Below are positions 1 through 8,160 of a stretch of 64,000 bases of DNA, piece by piece (the first letter of the stretch is position 1; each line of letters starts with the position of its first letter). This stretch comes from Actinomycetota bacterium (GTDB lineage Bacteria > Actinomycetota > Geothermincolia > Geothermincolales > RBG-13-55-18): contig JABLXL010000004.1 of the NCBI GenBank assembly GCA_013178005.1, positions 1 to 64,000 of the forward strand, in the 5' to 3' direction. Made by a program: the position numbers and the translations under genes. The notes beneath the pieces are model-generated. The model was not told where the DNA came from. It saw only the letters and a program-made list of their open reading frames with translations, and searched no databases.

Positions 1-1
1 C

Positions 2-136
2 CTGGCCACCGCCTGCCCCTGGTGCGTGAGGGCCTTCCGAGACGCCGCCTCCGAGTCCGGAATCGACCTGCCCGTGTACGACTTGATCGACCTGGTGGCG
101 CTCGCCGCCGGGGTGAGCGTGCCGGCCTCTACGTAG
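2..136 (+). CDS. C-terminal fragment of a CCG-domain (Fe-S)-binding protein (HdrB/GlpC/GlcF-like)
   Basis: Only the last 44 codons are inside the window; the gene begins to the left. The fragment opens with ATACPWCVRAF and ends about 30 residues later. This is the usual end of a CCG (cysteine-rich) domain, where a CPxC motif helps bind an Fe-S cluster in heterodisulfide-reductase-like and glycolate-oxidase-like iron-sulfur subunits. Such subunits often pair with a GlcD-type FAD oxidase, and a FAD oxidase of that superfamily begins 323 bases downstream. That supports a role as electron-accepting partner of the flavoprotein. The exact subfamily cannot be told from the fragment. Confidence 0.7.
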   Translation: MATACPWCVRAFRDAASESGIDLPVYDLIDLVALAAGVSVPAST

Positions 137-459
137 GAAAGGCGGTTCCCATGGCGGTTCTCGTGGAGGAAAGACCGCGGGCGCTCCCCAAGCCGCCTGC
201 TCCCCGCCGGGGCGACGAGCCCCATGGCGCGGGATGGGCGTGCGGCGCGGGTTTGCGAGCTCTCGCGCCCGTTTACGGTCTTGGAGGGGTGCGGTTGGAA
301 AACGGAGACACGATGGGGATGGCCTGCGGCGAGAGAACACGATTTTTCCGCTTGGAATGCAAATACGGCGTGAGCAGGGAAGGGAGGAGCAGGTCTAGAT
401 GAAAGATATATGGTATAAACTGGCAACTTACTGTCTGCCCCTCAGGGGGGTGCGGTGAT
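137..459. promoter_or_regulatory. Gene-free leader before the first FAD oxidase, with a possible extended -10 element
   Basis: No convincing gene lies in these 323 bases. A TGGTATAAA at 411-419 resembles an extended -10 box (TGn plus TATAAA), placing a possible transcription start about 35 bases before the ATG at 460. No clear -35 box is visible. The gene itself is preceded by an AGGGGGG ribosome binding site. Confidence 0.35.
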
Positions 460-2130
460 ATGTGCGCGCTGGAGACGACTTACGTGCTGAGCGACGAGGC
501 CTACCGCGACCTCGAGGAAGCGGTGGGTGCGGAGAACGTCAGCCGCGAGCCCGGGGTCCTGGACGGATACGCCTGGCAACCCACCAACAACGACCATCCC
601 ACGGAGCGCTGGGTGAAGCGTCCCGTGGCGGTGGCGCTGCCCGCCTCCACCGAGGAGGTGCAGGCGGTGGTGCGCGCCTGCAACAAGCACGGCCTGCGTT
701 TCAAGGCCTTCTCCACCGGCTGGGGCGTGTGGTGCGGCCCCACCTACGACAACGTGGTGCAGGTGGACCTCCGCCGCATGAACCGCATCCTGGAGATCGA
801 CGAGAAGAACATGTACGTGGTGGTCGAGCCCTACGCTATCGCCGCCCAGATCCAGGCGGAAGTGATGAAGAAGGGTTTGAACCTGCACATCCATGGCTCG
901 GGCCCCAACTGTTCCCCCCTGGCCAGCGCCACCTCGGGATGGGGAGTGGGGCATGACAGCATCTACATGAGCTACAGCCCCCGCAACGTGCTGGGAGCGG
1001 AGTGGGTCCTCCCCGACGGGGAGGTGCTGCGCATCGGGACGCCGGGATCGGGGTTGGGTTGGTTCTCGGGCGACGGCCCAGGCCCGTCCCTGCGCGGCAT
1101 CATGCGCGGCTCGGCGGGCGCCCTGGCCGGACTGGGCATCTTTACCAAGTGCGCCCTGAAGCTATACAACTGGCCGGGCCCGGCGCGAATAGAGACCGAG
1201 GGATGCCTCCTGGACGCGCGCTCCGAGGTACCAAAAAACATGGGCTTCTACCTCTGCGCTTTCCCCGACCGCTCCGCTTTCCTGGAGGCGGTGATAAAGA
1301 TAGGGGAGGCGGAAATAGGGTACAACGCGCTGCGCACCGCCACCGCAGCATACCTGAACATCATGACCCCGCGTCTCTTCAAGAGGTTAACCGGCGCCGG
1401 AGCCATCCGGACCCTGCTGGGAAAGACGCTCGAGTACGCCATAATGATGGTGCTGGCCGCGGATTCGGAGGAAGAGCTGCGTTACCAGTCCAGCGTCCTC
1501 AAAGCCATCGTTAACGACCACGGGGGCTTCGCCATGGACTTGGGCGGCATGAAGCCCTTCGTGCGCATGGCGCTCATGGGATTCGTGCGGGCGACCCTTC
1601 CGGCGCTGGTGTTCAGGATAGGCGGTTCCTTCAACACCGCCCTGGACCGCAACGATGCCCTGGACACCCAGGAAAACTGGAGGGACGCGTGCCTGAAGAT
1701 CAAGGAGGAATGGATAACCAGGGGCGGCATCCTGGACGATATGGGGGACAACCCCTATTACGTGCCCTATGAGAACAACATGTGGGCTCACTGCGAGGTG
1801 GTTTACCAGTTCGACCCGCGCAAGCCGGAGCACCGCGCCGCCCTGGAGCCCATCTTCCTCGATTTCACCATCGCCGCCCTGGAGCAGTGCATGGAGCCCA
1901 TGTTTTCCTCCGACCCCCGCGTGCGCGCCATAATGGGCCCCTTGGCCTGGGATTTCAACCGCTGGCAGAAGGAGGTTTCAAGGGCGCTGGACCCGGGAGA
2001 GGCGGCCGATTCCACCCTGTACTGCGGCGAGGCGTCTTTTGACCTCTCCGCTGCGGAGCCGTCGAAGGTGGAGCGCCTCAACGCGCTCATCGAGAAGCTG
2101 AAGCCCGAAACATATGACGTTTCGGCGTGA
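460..2130 (+). CDS. FAD-binding oxidase of the VAO/PCMH family, copy 1
   Basis: A 556-residue flavoprotein. Residues about 45-240 form the FAD-binding PCMH-type domain. Family signatures are a conserved RPVAVALPASTEEVQ segment, the STGWG turn that contacts FAD, VDLRRMNRIL followed by VVEP, and a GPSLRG...GIFTK block near residue 210. The C-terminal half matches the cap domain of vanillyl-alcohol oxidase/p-cresol methylhydroxylase-type enzymes in layout. Such enzymes oxidise alcohols, hydroxy acids or benzylic carbons. The substrate here is unknown. A close paralogue is at 4582-6219, and each copy is followed by FixC- and FixX-like genes, so electrons probably pass to that pair. The ATG at 460 is chosen because AGGGGGG lies just upstream. 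Confidence 0.85.
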   Translation: MCALETTYVLSDEAYRDLEEAVGAENVSREPGVLDGYAWQPTNNDHPTERWVKRPVAVALPASTEEVQAVVRACNKHGLRFKAFSTGWGVWCGPTYDNVVQVDLRRMNRILEIDEKNMYVVVEPYAIAAQIQAEVMKKGLNLHIHGSGPNCSPLASATSGWGVGHDSIYMSYSPRNVLGAEWVLPDGEVLRIGTPGSGLGWFSGDGPGPSLRGIMRGSAGALAGLGIFTKCALKLYNWPGPARIETEGCLLDARSEVPKNMGFYLCAFPDRSAFLEAVIKIGEAEIGYNALRTATAAYLNIMTPRLFKRLTGAGAIRTLLGKTLEYAIMMVLAADSEEELRYQSSVLKAIVNDHGGFAMDLGGMKPFVRMALMGFVRATLPALVFRIGGSFNTALDRNDALDTQENWRDACLKIKEEWITRGGILDDMGDNPYYVPYENNMWAHCEVVYQFDPRKPEHRAALEPIFLDFTIAALEQCMEPMFSSDPRVRAIMGPLAWDFNRWQKEVSRALDPGEAADSTLYCGEASFDLSAAEPSKVERLNALIEKLKPETYDVSA

Positions 2131-2155
2131 CGTCGGCACGTTGCGCAGTGACGTT

Positions 2156-2394
2156 ACGCATCGGAGCATGGCGAATATTGAAAGCCGGAGGATTTGGAGT
2201 ATTGCTCCGGAGAGGATCGGAGGTGGCATATCGAGTCAGGGCATAGCGAACAGTAATTCTGATATCGCAATCTCTCTCAAAGCACCATAGGGCGACATAA
2301 CGCATCGGAGCATGGCGAACATGTAAGGGTGCGGATTGCATGCCAAATCTACCTAAAATTTACCATGTGAAATAACGCATCGGAGCATGGCGAA
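2156..2394 (+). repeat. Three exact 20-bp direct repeats plus one degenerate copy
   Basis: ACGCATCGGAGCATGGCGAA occurs at 2156-2175, 2300-2319 and 2375-2394. A degraded copy lies around 2227-2251 (ending GGGCATAGCGAAC). The repeats fill most of the 282-base gap between the FAD oxidase and the FixC-like gene. TGACGT also occurs three times at about 2115-2154. The last repeat ends 18 bases before the next start codon. No coding frame is apparent. They could be protein-binding sites or debris of local duplication. Confidence 0.8.
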
Positions 2395-2412
2395 AAGCGA
2401 GGGGGTGACGCC

Positions 2413-3867
2413 ATGGAGAAATGGGACGTCGTGGTGGTGGGAGCCGGTCCCGGGGGCTCCTACGCGGCCAAGACGGCGGCGGAACTGGGCTTGAAGACGG
2501 TTTTCCTGGAACGCGGCAAGTACCCCGGCGAGAAGAACTCCTCCGGCGCGGGCCTGGGCACGCGATGGTGGCGGGATTTCCCCGAGATCATGGGGGAGTT
2601 GCCCAAACTCCCCTCCTACCGGCGCATCGACATGATCGTCATCAAGGTGGTGGACGAGGAGAACCGCTTGAGGCTGGTGCAGGGGACCACGGGGTCGGAC
2701 CGGGACGGCAGCAGGTGGTCGGGCTCCCTGGATAAAGGTATGGCGGGAGCCTCCATCTATCGCGCCGACCTCGACCCCCTGATCGCCGACCTCGCCGTCG
2801 CCGCTGGCGCGGAGTTGCGCGAGGCCACCCTGGCTACCGGGGTGATAATGGAGGGCGGCGTGGTCAGGGGCGTGGTGACGGAGAAGGGAGAGCGCCTCGC
2901 GGCCGAGGTGGTCATCGCCGCGGATGGGGCCATGTCCACCATGGCTCGCAGCGCGGGCGTGCGCAACAGGTGGGGAGGCGGTTGCACCCTGGTGCCGCAG
3001 GTCGATTTCGCCTGCGACGAGGAGAAGCTCGACGCGGTGGTGGGCAACGCGGAGTGGTGCTGGTTCGGCCCCTTCAACGGCGCCTACCAGGTCAACTTCC
3101 GCGAGAGCTTCCACCTGGGCGCGGGCAAGTGGCTGAGGCCGGACTGGGACACCCGGCCCCAGGACATGCTCAAGCGGGTGATGGAAATACCCGCCTTCCG
3201 CAAGTTCTGCAAGGTGGTCGAGGCCAGGCCCAGGGAGTACCAGGCACACTTGCTTCCCTGGCTGAAAAAGCCCCCCAAGACCTTTGCTGGTGGCATGATG
3301 CTGGTGGGGGACGCCGGCGGCTTTCCCTGCCCCCTGGATGGGGAGGGGATATGGCACGCGTGCATGTCGGGAAGGATCGCCGCGGAGACCGCCGCCTGGG
3401 CGATATCACGCGGCGACGTCTCCGAGCGGGCCCTGGCGGAATACGAGCGCAGGTGGAAGGCGTCGCCACTGGGGTTGGAGCACTCCTTCGGGTCCGAGTT
3501 CGTGGAGATATGGGACCATTCCATCTTCGACCCCGAGCTCATGAAGAGGCTCATCCAGCTCATCCTGGAGATGAGCGAGATCCATCCCTTCTCCGTCCTC
3601 TTCGACTGGAGCGATGACCACGTGAGCTGCCTCAACCAGCACATCGAGCACCTGTTCGACCTCTTGCCCGAGTTCTCGCAGTTCGGGAAGAGATATATCA
3701 AACCCCTCAACGCCGCCATCTCCCCACGCGTGGTCAGAAGGGCCCTGTTGCAGGCGAAGGTAAGGATGCCCGCCCTGAGGCTTCTGCCGGACGAGGCCTA
3801 CCTGAAGGCCTTGTCGCTTCTGAACAAGCGGCTGGGCGAGAGGCTAAAAGGGACGGCGGGGAGGTGA
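2413..3867 (+). CDS. FixC-like FAD oxidoreductase (geranylgeranyl reductase/ETF-quinone oxidoreductase superfamily), copy 1
   Basis: A 484-residue flavoprotein. It opens with a dinucleotide-binding VVVGAGPGGSYAA motif, then YPGEKNSSG, which replaces the cysteine-bearing motif of archaeal geranylgeranyl reductases and resembles the KNxSG stretch of FixC. The second FAD motif is MLVGDAGGFPCPLDGEG near residue 300. FixC proteins carry electrons between a flavoprotein, a FixX ferredoxin and quinone. A FixX-like gene begins 4 bases after this stop, so the two are surely co-translated. FixA and FixB partners are not in the window. A reductase acting on isoprenoid chains is the main alternative. The ATG follows GAGGGGGTG. 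Confidence 0.85.
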   Translation: MEKWDVVVVGAGPGGSYAAKTAAELGLKTVFLERGKYPGEKNSSGAGLGTRWWRDFPEIMGELPKLPSYRRIDMIVIKVVDEENRLRLVQGTTGSDRDGSRWSGSLDKGMAGASIYRADLDPLIADLAVAAGAELREATLATGVIMEGGVVRGVVTEKGERLAAEVVIAADGAMSTMARSAGVRNRWGGGCTLVPQVDFACDEEKLDAVVGNAEWCWFGPFNGAYQVNFRESFHLGAGKWLRPDWDTRPQDMLKRVMEIPAFRKFCKVVEARPREYQAHLLPWLKKPPKTFAGGMMLVGDAGGFPCPLDGEGIWHACMSGRIAAETAAWAISRGDVSERALAEYERRWKASPLGLEHSFGSEFVEIWDHSIFDPELMKRLIQLILEMSEIHPFSVLFDWSDDHVSCLNQHIEHLFDLLPEFSQFGKRYIKPLNAAISPRVVRRALLQAKVRMPALRLLPDEAYLKALSLLNKRLGERLKGTAGR

Positions 3868-3871
3868 GGCC

Positions 3872-4153
3872 ATGGAGGAGATGGACTTCGAGGTAAAAGA
3901 GCTCGTTTACCGCGGCGAGGGGGACACCGGCGATTTCATCTCCCTCGACCCGGAGCGTTGCGACGGCTGCGGGCTTTGCGCAAAGGTGTGCTCGGCCGGG
4001 CTCTGGTCTTTGAAGGAGGGGAAGGCCAGGCTGGCGCCGCGTTACCGCGAGCTGTGCCTGGAGTGCGCGGCTTGCTGGGAGATATGCGCGCGCGAAGCCA
4101 TCGATTTTTCCTATCCCGCGGGCGGCACGGGCGTGACCATACGGTATGGGTAG
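3872..4153 (+). CDS. FixX-like ferredoxin, copy 1
   Basis: A 93-residue Fe-S protein. It has two cysteine clusters, CDGCGLCAKVC near residue 30 and CLECAACWEIC near residue 65. The ending YPAGGTGVTIRYG is the hallmark tail of FixX-type ferredoxin-like proteins (YPxGGxGVxxxxG). With up to eight cysteines it could hold two clusters, though FixX proteins commonly hold one [4Fe-4S]. It lies 4 bases after the FixC-like gene and should be its small electron-transfer partner. A 97-residue paralogue ends the second module at 7773-8066. Confidence 0.88.
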   Translation: MEEMDFEVKELVYRGEGDTGDFISLDPERCDGCGLCAKVCSAGLWSLKEGKARLAPRYRELCLECAACWEICAREAIDFSYPAGGTGVTIRYG

Positions 4154-4581
4154 AGCCGAGGTCTTGAGCCGTTATCGGCCAACCTGACACAAGGTGGGAA
4201 CGGCCAAACCGATCCGGGCGAGGCGGAGACGGGATACGGGACCGTTGACGGCGCTCCGGCGGTTCTGGGACCCTGGGTTTTCGGCTATGCGGCGTGGATG
4301 GCGAGTACAGAAGGAGCCGTTTCGCGAGGCTTATGGGATGCGAATCGGATTTCCTCCAGGATGGCCGAGGGGGGAGGCTAACTCTTACCAAAACATGGCA
4401 ATGTGGCGCTGGACCAGTCTTCCCGCACTCTTAGAAGTGCAGGACGCGGAAACGCCGTCTCGCAGACTTAGGTCCATGGCGCCGGTATAAGTTGATGCGG
4501 ACCCCTGGTCCTTCCGCCGGTTGCCCTGGCGGGGCGTAAAGCGGCCGGGATAGATAAAGTCACCGGAAAGGGGGCAAGGCG
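4154..4581. other. Intergenic region between the two redox modules
   Basis: These 428 bases contain no gene I can support. An open frame of about 98 codons at 4194-4490 has no ribosome binding site and an amino-acid composition (Arg, Pro, Trp rich) typical of chance frames in GC-rich DNA. No terminator hairpin with a T-tract is visible. The second module has its own good ribosome binding site (AAAGGGGGCAAGG) just before 4582. Confidence 0.5.
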
Positions 4582-6219
4582 ATGATCAAGGACGAGGCCT
4601 TCGAGGAACTCGCGCAGGCGGTGGGGGCCGAGAACGCTTCGCGGGCACCCGCGGTGCTAGACTCCTACGCATGGCAGCCCACGTTCAACAACCGTCCGCA
4701 GCCCTGGGTAACGCGCCCGGTGGCGGTGGTCCTGCCCGGCTCCACCGCGGAGGTGCAGGAGGTGGTAAGGATCTGCAACCGCCACGGGCTGAAGTTCAAG
4801 GCCTTCTCCACCGGATGGGGGGCGTGGGCGGGGCCCTCCGGCGAGGGCGTGGTGCAGGTGGACCTGCGCCGCATGGACCGCATCTTAGACATCGACGAGA
4901 AGAACATGATCGCGGTGGTGGAGCCCTACGCCATAGGCGGCCAGATCAGGGCGGAGGCCATGAAGGTGGGCCTCAACACCCATATGATCGCGGCGGGGGC
5001 GGGGGTATCCCCCCTGGCCAGCGCCTGCGCGGCTTTCGGGCCGGGCTGGGACGGCACCTACAGCCCGCGCAACCTCATGGGGGTGGAATGGGTGTTGCCC
5101 GACGGCGAACTGCTGCGCCTGGGGACTCTCGGTTCGGGCCTGGGATGGTTCTGCGCCGACGGTCCGGGGCCCTCATTGCGAGGGGTGATGCGGGGGAAGG
5201 CGGGAGGTCTTTCCGGCAACGGCATCTTCACCGCCTGCGCCCTCAAGCTGTTCCCGTGGCCGGGGCCGCCACGGCCGGAGGTGAAGGGGCTCTTCTACGA
5301 CATGGAGCTGGAGCTGCCCTGGAACTTCCGCCTCTACCTCTTGATCTTCCCGGACCGCGAGAGCTGGTCGGAGGCAACCTACCGCGTGAGCCTTGAGGGC
5401 CTGGACTACAACATCATGAAGAGTCCCATCGGGGTGGTGCCGGTGATCGTGGCGCCGCGCCTCACCAGGAAGCTGGCCCAAGACCCCAATCTTCGCGCGC
5501 TGCTCTCCTCCATCCAGCACGGGACCATGCTCATCATGGCGGCGCACTCGCGGGACGAGATGACGTACCGCGACGCGGCGCTGCGGGAGATAGTCCGCGA
5601 CCATGGAGGGCTGGCGTTGGACTTCGGGGCCATGGCGCTGGGAGGGACCTTCTGGTGGTCGGTGATCAGCGGGGCGGTGCCCCCCATGTCCTTCCGGGCC
5701 GGCGGCCAGATGCAGTCGGGGCTGGGGCCCGACGACGCCTGGGATACCGCGGTGGCCTGGGACGCGTCCGGAGAGGAGATCAAGCGCGAGTGGATAGGCA
5801 GGGGAGGATGCGTGGACGACCTGGCCGACGCGTGCGTGGACATGCTCTGGGAGGACGGGACCATCAACCACAGCGAGGAGCTGTGGTACTACGACCCCAG
5901 GAACGAGGCGCACGTGCGGGCGCTGAAGGGCATGGCCTTCGATTTTCTCCTGGCCGCCCTGGAGCAGTGCACGGACCAACCATGGAACATATTTCCAGAA
6001 CAGCGCAAGCTCATCTCCCCGCTGCAGGGGGATTTCAACCGCTGGCAGAGGGAGCTGGCCCGCGTTTTCGACCCCGGTGAGGCCGCCGACTCCGTCCTTT
6101 ACCTGGGCGAGGAGGACATGGATCTCTCCGGCCTGGACCCCGCCAGGGCGCAGGAGCTGGAGAGGCTGCTTAAAGAGCGCGACTGGATGCGCGAGTTCGC
6201 GGAAGACGAAAGCGGGTAG
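4582..6219 (+). CDS. FAD-binding oxidase of the VAO/PCMH family, copy 2
   Basis: A 545-residue paralogue of the protein at 460-2130, colinear along its whole length. It has the same RPVAVVLPGSTAEVQ, STGWG, VDLRRMDRIL and GPSLRGVMRG blocks. The shared C-terminal signature around residue 500 (FNRWQRELARVFDPGEAADS) is not one I can tie to a characterised enzyme. Divergence is high enough that the two copies probably act on different substrates or at different steps rather than being a recent duplication. It begins the second oxidase-FixC-FixX module. Start: ATG 4582 after AAAGGGGGCAAGGCG. Confidence 0.85.
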   Translation: MIKDEAFEELAQAVGAENASRAPAVLDSYAWQPTFNNRPQPWVTRPVAVVLPGSTAEVQEVVRICNRHGLKFKAFSTGWGAWAGPSGEGVVQVDLRRMDRILDIDEKNMIAVVEPYAIGGQIRAEAMKVGLNTHMIAAGAGVSPLASACAAFGPGWDGTYSPRNLMGVEWVLPDGELLRLGTLGSGLGWFCADGPGPSLRGVMRGKAGGLSGNGIFTACALKLFPWPGPPRPEVKGLFYDMELELPWNFRLYLLIFPDRESWSEATYRVSLEGLDYNIMKSPIGVVPVIVAPRLTRKLAQDPNLRALLSSIQHGTMLIMAAHSRDEMTYRDAALREIVRDHGGLALDFGAMALGGTFWWSVISGAVPPMSFRAGGQMQSGLGPDDAWDTAVAWDASGEEIKREWIGRGGCVDDLADACVDMLWEDGTINHSEELWYYDPRNEAHVRALKGMAFDFLLAALEQCTDQPWNIFPEQRKLISPLQGDFNRWQRELARVFDPGEAADSVLYLGEEDMDLSGLDPARAQELERLLKERDWMREFAEDESG

Positions 6220-6227
6220 GAGACGTG

Positions 6228-6392
6228 ATGGGCAGGGTGATGGACATGGGCATTACCGGCCTGGGCCCCGCCAAGGCGCAGGAGCCGAAAGGGAACGTGG
6301 CAGATCGGGGTCGGCCGCGGGAGTTCTACGAGCTCCGCGGCGCGGAGCGCGACGAGGAAGACGTCAAGGGGGTGCGGGATGGAGAGCTATGA
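6228..6392 (+). other. 54-codon frame containing a decayed copy of the preceding gene's 3' end
   Basis: The 160 bases between the oxidase stop and the FixC-like start hold an open frame starting ATG 6228 and overlapping the next gene by 14 bases. Bases 6255-6284 match 6127-6156 inside the oxidase tail at 27 of 30 positions, and the peptides correspond (GLGPAKAQE versus GLDPARAQE). It is therefore most simply a partial tandem duplication of the oxidase 3' end. Whether the short frame is translated is unknown. Confidence 0.5.
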
Positions 6393-7776
6393 CCTGATCG
6401 TGGTGGGCGCCGGGCCCGGGGGAAGCGTGGCGGCCATGACCGCCGCCGAACAGGGCTTAAAAACGCTGGTGCTGGAGCGGGCCAACTATCCCGGGGAGAA
6501 GAATGCCTCGGGCTTCGCCCTTTCCTCGAAGGGCGAAAGGGATTTCCCCTTCCTCAAGGAGGTGGAATTTCCTTCCATGAGGGTGGGAAGGAGGACTCAA
6601 GCCCATTTCCTCTCCCCGCCCCCGGAGATGGAGGAGAGGTTCAGCATGGTCACCACCACCTCGCGGCGCATAAGCTACCCCGAGGGGAGGGATTATTTCG
6701 TCAAGACCATGTACCGGCCCGAGCTGGACCGCTACCTGGCCGAACGCGCGGTGCAGAAGGGCGCGGAGCTCAAGCTCAAGACCTTGGTGACGGGGATGGT
6801 CTGGGAAGCGGGCAAGGTCTGCGGCGTGCGCGCCGAAGGGGGAGAGGAATACCGCGCTCCCGTGGTCATCGGGGCGGACGGGGTGATGTCCATGACCGCA
6901 CGCATGGCGGGGCTGCGGGAGAAGTTCGGCCGCGACGAGGTGGTCTCGCTGTGCACGGTGGACTACGCCGTGCCGAAAGAGAGGGCTGACGCGGTTATCC
7001 ACGAGAACTGCTTCCAGACCTATTTCGCCCCCGGCTTCGGCGGGCTCTACCTCATCGTCATGGCCGACGGCGTGCACGTGGGAGGCCCCGGGGTCACCAA
7101 CAGCCTGATCTCAAGGGCGGTACGCAAGCGCGTCAATCCCGCCAGGGAGGTCCTGGAGATGATAAACTGCCCTCCCATACAGCGACAGCTCACCGCCCTG
7201 GACGCCCGTCCGAGGGAATGGCAGGCCCACATGCTGCCCTGGATGGACCAGTTCAACCGGCGCATCTACACCGGGGGTTTCATGCTGGTGGGAGACGCGG
7301 CGGGGGTGCCGGAGCCCCTGTGGGCCGAGGGGGTTTGGCAGGCCATGTACTCCGGGCGCCTGGCGGCGCAGGTCGCCCAGGAGGCCCTGCAGGAGGGCGA
7401 CACCTCCGCCACTTCCCTGGAGCGTTACTGCGACCGCCTGGAGCAGAGCCCGGTGGGGCAGGAATTCATCGCCGGGGTGCAGCTTCGCCAGCTCTTCGAG
7501 ATGCTGGGCGACCCCGTGATCTTCGACGAGGCATGCGACCTGCTGGTGGACTTGAGCAACAACATGCTCTGGAACTGCCAGGAGCCCAAGGCGGTGAGCA
7601 TAAACCGCCTCTTCCCCATCCTCTTCGAGAACCTGCCCCTGCTCATGGGGATGTTGCGCGTGTACGCTCCCATCCTCCTGGAGACGGGAGGGGAGAACCT
7701 GCGCAAGCGCCTGGAGATGATAAAGGGGGTCGCGGCCATGGTCTCGCAGATGACGGGAGGGGAGGTGGAAGCATGA
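6379..7776 (+). CDS. FixC-like FAD oxidoreductase, copy 2
   Basis: A 465-residue paralogue of 2413-3867. It has the N-terminal VVGAGPGGSVAAM FAD motif, YPGEKNASG, and the second FAD motif MLVGDAAGVPEPLWAEG near residue 300. The PREWQAHMLPWM stretch corresponds to PREYQAHLLPWL in copy 1 and is a shared subfamily mark. Its TGA overlaps the ATG of the ferredoxin gene (ATGA), so the pair is translationally coupled, as in module 1. The predicted role is electron transfer between the ferredoxin and quinone or a flavoprotein. Reduction of a polyprenyl double bond is possible. Confidence 0.85.
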   Translation: MESYDLIVVGAGPGGSVAAMTAAEQGLKTLVLERANYPGEKNASGFALSSKGERDFPFLKEVEFPSMRVGRRTQAHFLSPPPEMEERFSMVTTTSRRISYPEGRDYFVKTMYRPELDRYLAERAVQKGAELKLKTLVTGMVWEAGKVCGVRAEGGEEYRAPVVIGADGVMSMTARMAGLREKFGRDEVVSLCTVDYAVPKERADAVIHENCFQTYFAPGFGGLYLIVMADGVHVGGPGVTNSLISRAVRKRVNPAREVLEMINCPPIQRQLTALDARPREWQAHMLPWMDQFNRRIYTGGFMLVGDAAGVPEPLWAEGVWQAMYSGRLAAQVAQEALQEGDTSATSLERYCDRLEQSPVGQEFIAGVQLRQLFEMLGDPVIFDEACDLLVDLSNNMLWNCQEPKAVSINRLFPILFENLPLLMGMLRVYAPILLETGGENLRKRLEMIKGVAAMVSQMTGGEVEA

Positions 7777-8066
7777 ACCGCGAAGAGCGCCGGCCGGAGA
7801 GGCTGAACAGGTTCGCCCTGAGCGAGATCATCCCCGCGCCGAAGGACTTCATCTTTTTCGACGCGGATAAGTGCACGGGGTGCTCCGGTTGCGTGGTCAT
7901 CTGTCCCATGGACCTTTGGAAGCTGCGAGAGGGGCGGGCCCGGCTCGCCGAGGATTACCGCGAAAAGTGCATGGAGTGCGGCAGCTGCTACATCGCCTGC
8001 GAGTCCGGCGCCATTGACTTCACCTACCCTCCGGGCGGATCGGGGGTGGTCTACAAGTTCGCTTGA
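7773..8066 (+). CDS. FixX-like ferredoxin, copy 2
   Basis: A 97-residue ferredoxin with CTGCSGCVVIC near residue 34 and CMECGSCYIAC near residue 70, ending YPPGGSGVVYKFA, the FixX-type tail. The start ATG at 7773 overlaps the stop of the FixC-like gene. Compared with copy 1 it has a longer N-terminus rich in Arg and Glu. It completes the second oxidase-FixC-FixX module and probably receives or donates electrons to the preceding flavoprotein. Confidence 0.88.
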   Translation: MNREERRPERLNRFALSEIIPAPKDFIFFDADKCTGCSGCVVICPMDLWKLREGRARLAEDYREKCMECGSCYIACESGAIDFTYPPGGSGVVYKFA

Positions 8067-8160
8067 TGGCGCGTCGCATATTCGTAAGACCGCGTTGTCC
8101 TTTCGCGGCTGGTGCGTTTCGGACAGGCAATGGGGCTGTTGAGAGGTCGGAGGGTAAACG

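Noticed and set aside
22-402. 126-codon plus-strand frame at the left edge
   Set aside because: It overlaps the recognisable end of the CCG-domain protein in another frame and has Arg/Gly/Pro-rich chance composition.
4194-4490. 98-codon frame between the two redox modules
   Set aside because: No ribosome binding site, no motif, and no equivalent in the other module.
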